A DNA stretch of 49,088 bases from Paracoccaceae bacterium (GTDB lineage: Bacteria > Pseudomonadota > Alphaproteobacteria > Rhodobacterales > Rhodobacteraceae), in assembly GCA_028285485.1 (NCBI GenBank), contig JANQPC010000031.1, positions 1 through 49,088 on the forward strand. The letters run 5' to 3'. The position numbers were made by a program, and so were the translations under genes. Shown piece by piece: positions 41,908-49,088 of this stretch (the stretch's first letter is position 1; every line of letters starts with the position of its first letter). The notes beneath the pieces are model-generated. The model was given only the letters and a program-made list of their open reading frames with translations. It had not been told where the DNA came from and ran no database searches.

Positions 41908-43773
41908 CTACCACACCACCGGGTGGCTCTCACCGGTTGCCACATTCACAAGCCCGGTCGGCGCCGCAGGGTTCGGCGCAACCAGCACCCAGCGCCACGG
42001 GGCGCAGGTGAGCGTGGCGAACTGCAGGCGTTCGGGAAAGCCCGGCCCCCAGCGGGGCGATGAGCTGGGCTCAAAGTGCCAGTCCACCGTTTCGGCCACC
42101 GACAGAAAGGCGCGCCAATCGGCATCAAGATCGCGCGCCGGGCGCGCCGTCATCAACCCGCCGATCTCATAGCGCACCGTGGCGCGGATCGCGCCGCAGG
42201 AGGCCAGCGCCCACCCGCCTTGCTGCTCTGCAATCTGGTTGGCAACAAGCGCCATGGCTTCATCGGAAGATCCCACGATCCAAAGATTGTGGCTGTCATG
42301 CCCCACGGTGCAGCCCACCGCCGTATCCGGCGTTGCCGGGCCCGTGCCGCGCCAGAACATCTTCGCCAGCGCGCCTGCGCCCGAATGCCGGTCGATCACC
42401 GCCATCTTGGTGATCGCGCGCGCAGGTTCGCGCTCAACACAGGCATTTTTCACGGGGAGCGTTTCGGTCAGAAACGCATCCTCCCAGTGGAAGGGGCGCA
42501 GCACCGCGGCGTTCATCTCGGCCCGGCCATCTTCGGCGGCGATGGCAAAATCCTCCGCGCTCAACGGGCGCGGCAGGCGCACGCTGGATTTCGCCCATGC
42601 GGGCCAGTCAACGCTGGGCAGCGGCCCGGTGTAGCGCGGCCCCACGGAAACCGGCGCCCCATCGGCCCAAACCTCGGCGATCTCAATCCCCGCGACATCG
42701 CTCAGCAGCACGATGTCGGCGTAGCGGCCCGGGGCGAGCGCACCCACCCAGGGAGTCAGCCGCATGTGCCGGGCGGGGTTGAGCGTTACGCATTGCAACG
42801 CAATCTCCGGCGCCAGCCCGCTTTCGATGGCCAGCCGCACGTTATGATCCGTCGCCCCGATGGCGAGGGTCTCAGAAGCGCCGCGATCATCTGTTGCGAA
42901 GGCGATCTGGCTCCAATCCGTGAGCCCGCGTTCAAGAAGGCCGCCGATGATCTCGGGCATCGAATGCGGGCGGATTTCGAGGAAAAGGCCGTGGGTCAGC
43001 TTGTGCCACGCCTCCTCGGCCGTCCAAGCTTCGTGGTCAGAGGCAAGGCCCGCCGCGGCAAAGGCGTTGATACTGGCCAGATCGCGCAACCCCGCGCCAT
43101 GGCCCTCCACCACCCCGCGCGCGGCAAAGGTGGCCTCGATCATGCCCCATAGCCGCTCATGGGCGGGATTGGTGGCATCGGTAACAGCGGGCCAATCCAT
43201 CACCTCGTCCAGCCCTGCCACCATCGGATCACGCATGAAATCTGCCTGTGCGGCTTGATCGAAATGCCCACCCGATTTCTCGAAGCCCGTGGGGGGCGTG
43301 GCCGAGCCGGGAAGCGGGAAGATCTTCAGGGGCGATCCCGCCCGCCGCGCGGCCAGCCAGAAATCGAGATTGCCCGCACCGTTTACATTGGAAAGCTCAT
43401 GGCTGGCCTCGCATGTCCAGGTGTTCCCGCGTGGCAGAACGAGCGCGGCCTCATATTCGGGCGTCAGGTGCGAGCTTTCGATATGCTTGTGCACCTCGCC
43501 AAACCCCGGCACCGCAGCGGACTTAGGGCGGTGAACACGCTGCTCCGCCTCTCCGCGCCACGCCCCCGCCGGGCCCACAAATGCGATCCGCCTACCGCGG
43601 ATGACGATCTCGGAATCCTCGACCCATTGCGCCGTTGCCGCTTCGAAAAGCTGCCCCACGCGCAAAACGCAATCAGCGGGCTCCCGCGCGAGGGCCACCT
43701 GAACCAAGTCGCGGCGGAGTATCGTTTCCGCCCGCGCGTTGATCAGCAGGTCGTCAGGCAGGTCTGCGGGCAT
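41908..43773 (-). CDS. ade: Adenine deaminase family protein
   Basis: The 621-residue protein matches the adenine deaminase (COG1001) layout: VPGFGEVHKHIESSHLTP as the first metal motif, WTCEASHELSNVNG for the usual DPHE-A-N-x-G segment, FATDDRGASE with the catalytic Asp, and the C-terminal adenine-deaminase domain (HDSHNLWIVGSSDEAM). In characterised members the first motif reads D-A-H-V-H-I-E-S-S; here it is E-V-H-K-H, so the metal His pair is kept. It would hydrolyse adenine to hypoxanthine and ammonia, though the altered segments leave room for a different substrate. Start: ATG 43773, weak ribosome site. Confidence 0.83.
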   Translation of the reverse strand: MPADLPDDLLINARAETILRRDLVQVALAREPADCVLRVGQLFEAATAQWVEDSEIVIRGRRIAFVGPAGAWRGEAEQRVHRPKSAAVPGFGEVHKHIESSHLTPEYEAALVLPRGNTWTCEASHELSNVNGAGNLDFWLAARRAGSPLKIFPLPGSATPPTGFEKSGGHFDQAAQADFMRDPMVAGLDEVMDWPAVTDATNPAHERLWGMIEATFAARGVVEGHGAGLRDLASINAFAAAGLASDHEAWTAEEAWHKLTHGLFLEIRPHSMPEIIGGLLERGLTDWSQIAFATDDRGASETLAIGATDHNVRLAIESGLAPEIALQCVTLNPARHMRLTPWVGALAPGRYADIVLLSDVAGIEIAEVWADGAPVSVGPRYTGPLPSVDWPAWAKSSVRLPRPLSAEDFAIAAEDGRAEMNAAVLRPFHWEDAFLTETLPVKNACVEREPARAITKMAVIDRHSGAGALAKMFWRGTGPATPDTAVGCTVGHDSHNLWIVGSSDEAMALVANQIAEQQGGWALASCGAIRATVRYEIGGLMTARPARDLDADWRAFLSVAETVDWHFEPSSSPRWGPGFPERLQFATLTCAPWRWVLVAPNPAAPTGLVNVATGESHPVVW

Positions 43774-43843
43774 GCGCCAGGTCCGGTTGTGAAGCGGAAG
43801 GATCGGTCAGATACTGAACCGCCGCAACCCTGAAGGATACCGC

Positions 43844-44752
43844 GTGACCACGCCTGTTATCATAGACACCGATCCGGGCATCGATGATGCCGTGGCGATC
43901 CTCTGCGCGCTCAAATCCTCCGCCCTCCGTGTTTTGGGGCTGACCACCGTTGCGGGCAACATCCCTCTCGCCCGAACAACCGAGAATGCCGGGCGCATTC
44001 TCGCGCTCGCGGGTGCCGACATGCCCGTGGTTTCCGGCGCGGATCGGCCGCTCGTTCGCGCGCCCTTCGCGGCCACTGATGTGCACGGGGGCGATGGATT
44101 GGGCGGCGTGGCGCTGCCTCCGCCCCGCGCGCCGGCCCGCACGGATGCGGTGGGCTGGATCGCGCGCACCTTGCGTGACCATCCTGAGGGGCAGATTGAC
44201 CTCCTCGTGCTGGGCCCAATGACGAACATCGCCCTTCTTTTGCGCGAAGATGAGGATGCCGCCCGCCGGGTGCGCCGGATCGTGGCGATGGGCGGCGCGA
44301 TCGCGGAGCCCGGAAATGTGGGCCCGCGGGCCGAGTTCAACATGGCCGCCGATCCCGAAGCCGCCGAAGCGGTCTTCGCCGCCGGGCTGCGGCTTACGCT
44401 GATCCCGCTTGATGTCACCCGAAAGGTGCGCGCGGGGCCCTGCGAAGTGGCAGAGCTCGCCGCCAGCCTGCGCGAAGACGCCCGCGCCGCTGCAGCGCTG
44501 ATCGAAGCCTATTTCCAATCCACCGATGGCGGCGAAATTCCCGCAAGCCGCCCGCTGCACGATCCCTGCGTGATGCTTTTTGAAGAGGCGCCCGCCCTCT
44601 TCGGCTGCGAAGATATGCACCTCTCTGTCGATCTTTCCCCACCGCGTGCCGGCGGCGCACTTCTCGAAGGCCCGCATCCGGTTCGGGTTGCGCGCAGAGT
44701 TGATGGCTCGCGCGCGCTGGCGCTGTTGATGGAGCGGCTGATGGCGCCCTAG
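43844..44752 (+). CDS. Inosine-uridine type nucleoside hydrolase
   Basis: The 302-residue protein has the family signature DTDPGIDDA (8-16), which binds Ca2+ and ribose; LTTVAGNIPLARTTENA; AEFNMAADPEAA; and PLHDPCVML carrying the C-terminal His-Asp. It hydrolyses the N-glycosidic bond of ribonucleosides to ribose and free base in the cytoplasm. GTG 43844 follows GAAGGA. It is divergent from the adenine deaminase gene by 70 bp, suggesting joint purine salvage: nucleoside to base, then adenine to hypoxanthine. Its stop overlaps the opposing phosphoribosyltransferase stop in CTAG. Confidence 0.92.
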   Translation: MTTPVIIDTDPGIDDAVAILCALKSSALRVLGLTTVAGNIPLARTTENAGRILALAGADMPVVSGADRPLVRAPFAATDVHGGDGLGGVALPPPRAPARTDAVGWIARTLRDHPEGQIDLLVLGPMTNIALLLREDEDAARRVRRIVAMGGAIAEPGNVGPRAEFNMAADPEAAEAVFAAGLRLTLIPLDVTRKVRAGPCEVAELAASLREDARAAAALIEAYFQSTDGGEIPASRPLHDPCVMLFEEAPALFGCEDMHLSVDLSPPRAGGALLEGPHPVRVARRVDGSRALALLMERLMAP

Positions 44753-45414
44753 CCTGCGGGAACCCAGCCGCCCTCCGCCTTCTGCAGAAGCGGCGTCTCG
44801 AAGGCGCCCATCACGGGTATCTCCGCACCGGAAAGCGCCTCTGCCCAACGCCGGGTCTGGAGCATCGCTGCGCCCAGCCCCACGGGGCTGATACCCGCCG
44901 TGGCAAGCAGATCCATGCCCGCGCGGATCGAGGCGCCGGAACTGACAACATCGTCAATCAGGCACACGCGCCGCCCCGCCAGAAGCGGGCGCATGCGTGG
45001 ATCGAGGTAGAGGCGTTTTTCGCTGCCGGGGCTGGTGATCGAGGTCAGCGGCACGGAAAGCGCCGGATCGTACCAGAACTTGCGCGATGTGCCGAGCGCC
45101 ACGTAGCGCTTATGCCCCAAACGCTCGGCCACCAACCGGGCAAGCGAAAGCCCTAGCGTCGGCAGGCCAACGATGATGTCGGGCCGCACCTCCGCAACCT
45201 TCTTTGCCAGATCATCGGCCAGTCCTGCCTCAACCGCAAAACTGGCCTGATTCAGGATCAGCGATGCAATCGCCGTATCGGTGCCGGCCAGGGGCCGGAT
45301 CGGCAGAACCAGCACGCGGCCCACGGCAAGGGCCGCAGGATAGCGATCGCTGAAAGGGGCACGGATGGTCGCCGGCGCTGCCTCAAAATCCTGCCAGAAC
45401 TCATGGGGCTCGAT
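44749..45414 (-). CDS. Phosphoribosyltransferase-family protein with apparent ATC start
   Basis: Type I phosphoribosyltransferase fold: IIVGLPTLGLSLARLVAERLGH, SRKFWYDPALS, and the PRPP loop VCLIDDVVSSGASIRAG. Homologs I recall open with M-x-PHEFWQDF; here the matching sequence is IEPHEFWQDFEAAPATIR with ATC at 45414 in the start position and GGAAGGA 7 nt upstream. The first standard start is GTG 45324, which drops 30 residues and lacks a ribosome site. I annotate from ATC (221 aa); the N-terminus is uncertain. It probably links PRPP to a nucleobase or regulates salvage, beside a nucleoside hydrolase. It begins 36 nt after the tRNA-Ser gene. Confidence 0.75.
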   Translation of the reverse strand: MEPHEFWQDFEAAPATIRAPFSDRYPAALAVGRVLVLPIRPLAGTDTAIASLILNQASFAVEAGLADDLAKKVAEVRPDIIVGLPTLGLSLARLVAERLGHKRYVALGTSRKFWYDPALSVPLTSITSPGSEKRLYLDPRMRPLLAGRRVCLIDDVVSSGASIRAGMDLLATAGISPVGLGAAMLQTRRWAEALSGAEIPVMGAFETPLLQKAEGGWVPAG

Positions 45415-45449
45415 GGCGCGATCCTTCCCTGGCGGTGGCCAACGCAGCG

Positions 45450-45539
45450 TGGCGGAGAGACAGGGATTCGAACCCTGGGAGGCTGTTACACCTCAACGGT
45501 TTTCAAGACCGCCGCATTCGACCACTCTGCCACCTCTCC
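45450..45539 (-). tRNA. tRNA-Ser (anticodon TGA)
   Basis: On the minus strand GGAGAGG (from 45539) pairs with TCTCTCC (45460-45454), followed by discriminator G and an encoded CCA (45452-45450). The anticodon loop CTTGAAA gives TGA, serine. A long variable arm and GGTTCGAATCC in the T arm confirm a class II tRNA. It would read UCN codons, mainly UCA. Confidence 0.96.
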
Positions 45540-45744
45540 GATCGTGCGGTTCCCTACCGGGAATGGGGCGCGGCTGTAAAGCCACTGCTGCGAAGTTACT
45601 CTGGGCTCCGGCGCGGGCAGGGGCCTTCCCATACTGGGCGGAACGGGCTAGTGTTCCCCCCAACCGGTGGCGATCTGCATGCCGGATGAGCAGGGCCGCA
45701 AAGCGGCATAACAATCGCCGCGGGGTGTGGCGGAGAGGCATGGT

Positions 45745-46623
45745 ATGGCGAGAGTGAACTCACGCATCTTGGCGGCGGGGGCGATCACCCTGCTTCTCGG
45801 CGGCTGCGAACAGCTTGGCATCGACTCTCTGATACCGTTCGGGGGCGAAGAAACGGGCGAGACGCAAGTCGCCGCCGCGATCCCCGGCGAAACGGTGCAG
45901 CGCGATGTCGAGGCGCCGGAGGTGTTTTCGGTGGATGAGCCCGGCCTTTGGGATGGCCGCCCCTCGCTTGGCGGCGTCTGGGTGGCGCACCCGGATGTGA
46001 CAGAGCCCGAGCGCGTGATCATCCGCAATGCGGAGAACGAAAGCTTCGTGATCGGCGCGCTCTTCCGGCGCGAACGCGATAATCCCGGCCCGCGCATCCA
46101 GGTATCTTCCGATGCCGCAGAAACGCTTGGCATGCTGGCAGGCCAGCCCGCCACACTGAGCGTGGTGGCCCTGCGCCGGCAGGATGTGGCCGTTGCCGCG
46201 CCGCCTGCCGAAGATGGCGCTGCGCCTGGGGCCGCGGATGCGGGCGCAGGCATTGAAGCAACGGCGCTCGCGCCCCTGGAGGGCGCACCAGCAGCGCCTG
46301 CCGAGGCGCCGGCAGAGGCCGCGCCCGTGGAAACCGCTGCCGCCCCTGCCGCAGCCCCCACGCCAGCCCCGGCACCCGCCAGCGGCGGGCTCGACAAGCC
46401 CTTCATCCAGATCGGCATCTTCTCTGTCGAAGAAAACGCCTCAAATACCGCCGCAAGCCTGCGAAACATCGGCATCGTGCCCACGGTTCTCAGCCAGGAA
46501 AGCAATGGGAAACCTTTCTGGCGTGTGATCGTGGGGCCCACAACGAACGCGCAGGAACGGCGCACCATCCTCGGCCAGGTGCGCGACCTGGGCTTTAGCG
46601 ACGCCTACTTTGTGACCAACTGA
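45745..46623 (+). CDS. SPOR-domain lipoprotein
   Basis: The 292-residue protein has a lipoprotein signal (ILAAGAITLLLGGC, Cys about 21), a region with IIRNAENESFVIGALFRRERDNPGPRIQVSSDAAETLGMLAGQPA (RlpA-like double-psi part), an Ala/Pro/Glu-rich linker of about 70 residues, and a C-terminal SPOR domain (KPFIQIGIFSVEENASNTAASLRNIGIVPTV to DAYFVTN) that binds denuded septal peptidoglycan. ATG 45745 has GAGG 6 nt upstream; an ATG at 45740 is out of frame. It is followed 20 bp later by a D,D-carboxypeptidase gene: a cell-wall/division pair on the outer membrane and periplasm. Confidence 0.88.
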   Translation: MARVNSRILAAGAITLLLGGCEQLGIDSLIPFGGEETGETQVAAAIPGETVQRDVEAPEVFSVDEPGLWDGRPSLGGVWVAHPDVTEPERVIIRNAENESFVIGALFRRERDNPGPRIQVSSDAAETLGMLAGQPATLSVVALRRQDVAVAAPPAEDGAAPGAADAGAGIEATALAPLEGAPAAPAEAPAEAAPVETAAAPAAAPTPAPAPASGGLDKPFIQIGIFSVEENASNTAASLRNIGIVPTVLSQESNGKPFWRVIVGPTTNAQERRTILGQVRDLGFSDAYFVTN

Positions 46624-46643
46624 TCCCGGAAAGGCTTTCTCCC

Positions 46644-47804
46644 ATGCTCTTTTCCCGACTGCTCACTGCCGCCGCCGCGCTCTGGCTTGCCGCGCTACCC
46701 GCCGCCGCAGCGTTTGAGACCCGCGCCACCGCCGCCTACGTATTTGATGTAACAACCGGAACCGTGCTTCTGGAAAAGCAGGCCGATGTGCCGCTGCCGC
46801 CCGCCTCAATGTCAAAGCTGATGACGCTTTACATGCTCTTCGAGGCCCTGCGCGATGGCCGTGTTTCGCTTGAAACGCAGTTTCCCGTCTCCACCAAGGC
46901 CCGCACCATGGGCGGATCAACGATGTTTCTCGATGAAACCGATCGCCCGACGGTGGAGGAGCTGATCAAGGGTATCATCGTGCAATCGGGCAACGATGCC
47001 TGCGTGGTCGTGGCCGAAGGGCTTGCGGGATCGGAAGATGCCTTCGCCCGGCTGATGAACGAACGCGGCGCCGCGATGGGGCTCACAGGCTCCACCTTCG
47101 CCAATTCAACAGGGTGGCCCGACCCCAACCACCGGATGACGATGCGCGATCTCGGCATCGTCGCCACGCAGCTCATCACCGAGTTTCCCGAATACTACGG
47201 CTATTTCGCGATGACGGAGTATGATTTCGACGGCCGCTCGCCCGCAAACCGCTTCAACCGGAACCCGATCCTCGGGCGCGGCATTGGCGGCGACGGGCTG
47301 AAAACCGGCCACACGCAGGAAGCGGGCTACGGGCTTGCCGGATCGGCGATGCAGGCCGGGCGCCGCGTGGTGTTCGTGATCACCGGGCTCGAAAGCCGCG
47401 CCGCCCGCGCGGAGGAAAGCGAACGCGTTGTAGCCTGGGCCTTCCGTCAGTTCGTGGAGCGCCCGGTGGCGGAGGCGGGCGAGGTGATCTCGCGCGCCGA
47501 TGTCTGGATGGGCGATCATACGGCGATTGACCTTGTTGTGCCGGAAGACACGCAGGTGCTCATGCCCGCCACCAACGCCCGGATTGCCGACGCGCGCGTG
47601 GAATACCGCGGGCCGATCGAGGCGCCCATCGAGGAGGGCCAGCAAGTGGCCGAACTCATCATCCCTCGCGAGGGGCTGGAGGAAGCGCGCATTCCGCTTG
47701 TCGCCGATCGCGAAGTGATCCGCGGCGGGTTCCTGCCGCGCATTCGCTCAGCCGTTCTGGTGCTATTCCGCCAGGCGCTGGGTCAGGCCGGCGAGATGCT
47801 CTGA
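46644..47804 (+). CDS. D-alanyl-D-alanine carboxypeptidase (PBP5/6 family)
   Basis: The 386-residue penicillin-binding protein has a signal peptide (1-23) and all three active-site motifs: SMSK (Ser55, Lys58), SGN (115-117) and KTG (220-222). After the peptidase domain comes a beta-rich PBP5 C-terminal domain and an amphipathic end (IRSAVLVLFRQALGQAGEM) that anchors it to the membrane. It trims the terminal D-Ala from peptidoglycan pentapeptides in the periplasm. The SPOR-lipoprotein - dac - tmk - holB order is common in Rhodobacterales. Confidence 0.94.
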   Translation: MLFSRLLTAAAALWLAALPAAAAFETRATAAYVFDVTTGTVLLEKQADVPLPPASMSKLMTLYMLFEALRDGRVSLETQFPVSTKARTMGGSTMFLDETDRPTVEELIKGIIVQSGNDACVVVAEGLAGSEDAFARLMNERGAAMGLTGSTFANSTGWPDPNHRMTMRDLGIVATQLITEFPEYYGYFAMTEYDFDGRSPANRFNRNPILGRGIGGDGLKTGHTQEAGYGLAGSAMQAGRRVVFVITGLESRAARAEESERVVAWAFRQFVERPVAEAGEVISRADVWMGDHTAIDLVVPEDTQVLMPATNARIADARVEYRGPIEAPIEEGQQVAELIIPREGLEEARIPLVADREVIRGGFLPRIRSAVLVLFRQALGQAGEML

Positions 47805-47817
47805 CACAAGGTGCAAG

Positions 47818-48444
47818 ATGGGCCGCGGCCTTTTCGTAACGTTCGAGGGCATTGACGGCTCAGGCAAATCCACCCAGGCGCGCCGCCTGGCCGGGGCGCT
47901 TGAGGCGGCGGGCCATGGGGCCGTTCTGACCCGCGAGCCCGGCGGGTCGCCCGGCGCCGAGGAAATTCGCCGCCTGCTGGTGGAAGGTGCGCCCGAACGC
48001 TGGTCGCCCGAAACCGAGATCCTGCTGTTCACCGCCGCGCGCCGGGATCACCTTGAAAAAACGATAGAGCCTGCGCTTTCCGCGGGCCGCACCGTGATTT
48101 GCGACCGGTATGCGGATTCAACCCGCGTCTATCAGGGCGCCGTGCGCGGGGCGCTCCGCGCCCTTGTCGATGCGCTACATGCCCAGATGATCGCGCGCGA
48201 CCCGGATCTGACGTTTCTGATTGACGTTGATCCCGATCAGGCGCTGGCGCGCGGCCTTGCCCGCAATTCCGGCGAGGACCGGTTTGAAACCTTCGGCGCA
48301 GGGTTTCAGCACAAGCTGCGCGACGGCTTTCTTGCCCTTGCCGCCGATCACCCCGAACGCGTCAGGGTCATTGATGGCGCGCGCGATATTGACGTGATTG
48401 CCCGGGAGATCAGCGCAGCCGTTCTGGAGCGCCACGGTGAGTGA
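47818..48444 (+). CDS. tmk: Thymidylate kinase
   Basis: The 208-residue kinase has the P-loop FEGIDGSGKST (9-19), TREPGGSPGAEEIRRLL, the DRY motif in VICDRYADSTRVYQG and a lid region ARNSGEDRFE. It phosphorylates dTMP to dTDP for DNA synthesis. The start is ATG 47818, 13 bp after the carboxypeptidase stop. It overlaps holB by 8 bp, a classic tmk-holB arrangement. Confidence 0.96.
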   Translation: MGRGLFVTFEGIDGSGKSTQARRLAGALEAAGHGAVLTREPGGSPGAEEIRRLLVEGAPERWSPETEILLFTAARRDHLEKTIEPALSAGRTVICDRYADSTRVYQGAVRGALRALVDALHAQMIARDPDLTFLIDVDPDQALARGLARNSGEDRFETFGAGFQHKLRDGFLALAADHPERVRVIDGARDIDVIAREISAAVLERHGE

Positions 48445-49088
48445 CCCCGCGCCCGAGGCCGATCGGATAGAGGGCGCCCCCCACCCGCGCGATACCGGGG
48501 AACTGTTCGGGCAAGGCGCAGCGGAGGCCGCATTCCTTGCCGCCCATGCCGGTGGGCGCTTGCACCATGCCTGGCTGATCACCGGCCCGCGCGGGGTGGG
48601 CAAGGCCACGCTTGCCTGGCGCATCGCGCGGTTCCTTCTGGCCGAGGCCCCCGCCGATGCCGGGCTCTTCGGCGCGTCCCCTGCCGCCACCACGCTCGAC
48701 ATTCCCGCCGATCATCCCATCGCCCGGCGCGTCAGCGCGGGCTCTGAGCCGCGGCTCTACCTGCTGCGCCGCGCCTGGGATGCCAAGGCAAAGCGCTTCA
48801 AGGCGCAGATCGGAGTGGATGAGGTGCGCGGCCTGAAATCCTTTTTCGGGCTTTCCGTAGCCGATGGCGGGCGCCGCGTTGTAATCGTGGATGCGGCCGA
48901 CGAGATGACGGTGAGCGCCGCAAACGCGCTGCTGAAAGTGCTCGAAGAGCCCCCGGAAGGCGCCGTTCTCCTGCTTGTCAGCCACCAGCCCGCGCGACTC
49001 TTGCCCACGATCCGCTCCCGTTGCCGGGAACTGCGCTGTGCGCCGCTCGGGGCCGGGGATATGGCCTGGGCGCTGGCCGCGCTTGGCG
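48437..49088 (+). CDS. holB: DNA polymerase III delta-prime subunit, 3' end beyond window
   Basis: GTG 48437 opens a frame running off the right edge with 217 complete codons. It shows FGQGAAEAAFLAAHAGGRLHHAWLITGPRGVGKATLAWRIARFLL (modified P-loop), QIGVDEVRGLKSFFGLS, VVIVDAADEMTVSAANALLKVLEEPPEGAVLLLVS and LLPTIRSRCREL (sensor 1 SRC motif). This is the clamp-loader delta-prime signature; the subunit helps load the beta clamp. Insertion of about 60 residues between the P-loop and QIGVDEVR is typical of alphaproteobacterial HolB. Overlap with tmk suggests coupled expression. Confidence 0.94.
   Translation, partial: MSDPAPEADRIEGAPHPRDTGELFGQGAAEAAFLAAHAGGRLHHAWLITGPRGVGKATLAWRIARFLLAEAPADAGLFGASPAATTLDIPADHPIARRVSAGSEPRLYLLRRAWDAKAKRFKAQIGVDEVRGLKSFFGLSVADGGRRVVIVDAADEMTVSAANALLKVLEEPPEGAVLLLVSHQPARLLPTIRSRCRELRCAPLGAGDMAWALAALG

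Noticed and set aside
41908-41950. A terminator between the convergent M20 and adenine deaminase genes.
   Set aside because: The stops are 1 bp apart and I see no convincing hairpin with a U-run in either flank.
45449-45737. An 11-bp copy (GTGGCGGAGAG) of the tRNA-Ser 3' end recurs at 45727-45737, suggesting an integrative-element attachment site.
   Set aside because: The match is only 11 bp, the interval is 278 bp with no integrase, and the second copy doubles as the ribosome site of the lipoprotein gene.
1-49088. CRISPR arrays, insertion sequences, prophage or toxin-antitoxin modules.
   Set aside because: I found no regularly spaced repeats, transposase or integrase motifs, or typical toxin-antitoxin pairs on either strand.

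Overview
The window is about 49 kb of GC-rich DNA, densely coding with short intergenic gaps. Gene content (phoH-ybeY-corC, ugpBAECQ, SPOR lipoprotein-dac-tmk-holB, many ABC importers, sulfonate and CoA-transferase genes) and codon style suggest a chromosomal segment of an alphaproteobacterium, most likely Rhodobacteraceae (Roseobacter-like). That placement is inference from gene families, not from a marker gene. I see no phage, insertion sequence, plasmid origin or CRISPR array.

Layout. 1-2375 (minus): phoH-ybeY-corC, the RNA-maturation / CBS-protein operon, with corC cut by the window edge. 2502-6534: a divergent CoA-metabolism locus with a fused family I CoA-transferase on one side and a class III CoA-transferase translationally coupled to a citryl-CoA-lyase-like short citrate synthase on the other. 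6531-9611: a family 2 glycosyltransferase, a DUF354 protein, a DUF2461 protein and a small exported protein. 9750-14883: a complete ugpBAECQ operon for glycerol-3-phosphate / glycerophosphodiester uptake behind a clear tandem Pho box. 14880-16108: a P-loop small-molecule kinase and a Nudix protein. 16226-18329: an SRPBCC - YCII/DGPF - ECF42 sigma operon with a matching autoregulatory promoter.

18438-25278: an organosulfonate locus. It runs hpsN (sulfopropanediol 3-dehydrogenase), an SDR, a zinc alcohol dehydrogenase, suyA, suyB (sulfolactate sulfo-lyase) and an Ldh2-type (sulfo)lactate dehydrogenase, divergent from a LacI regulator, with a 14-bp perfect LacI-type palindrome between them. Together these would oxidise 2,3-dihydroxypropane-1-sulfonate (DHPS) to sulfolactate and cleave it to pyruvate and sulfite. 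25309-32319: a Dpp-type ABC importer with a fused permease-ATPase, divergent from a DUF1028 gene; both face a GntR regulator, and three copies of one operator sequence tie the genes together. 32491-35074: an AraC regulator, an exported NTF2-like protein and an exported alpha/beta hydrolase with Cys at the nucleophile position.

35398-45414: a polyamine-type ABC importer in one run with a TrzN/SsnA-like deaminase and an M20 peptidase, followed by an adenine deaminase, a nucleoside hydrolase and a phosphoribosyltransferase. This looks like uptake and salvage of nucleobase-like or amide compounds. The phosphoribosyltransferase appears to start with ATC. 45450-49088: tRNA-Ser(TGA), then a SPOR lipoprotein, a D,D-carboxypeptidase, tmk and holB (cut by the window edge).

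Recurrent architecture: four convergent gene pairs share a 4-bp overlapping stop (CTAG three times, TTAG once); all four regulators appear to start with TTG; and each of the three importers has a GC hairpin between binding-protein gene and first permease gene.
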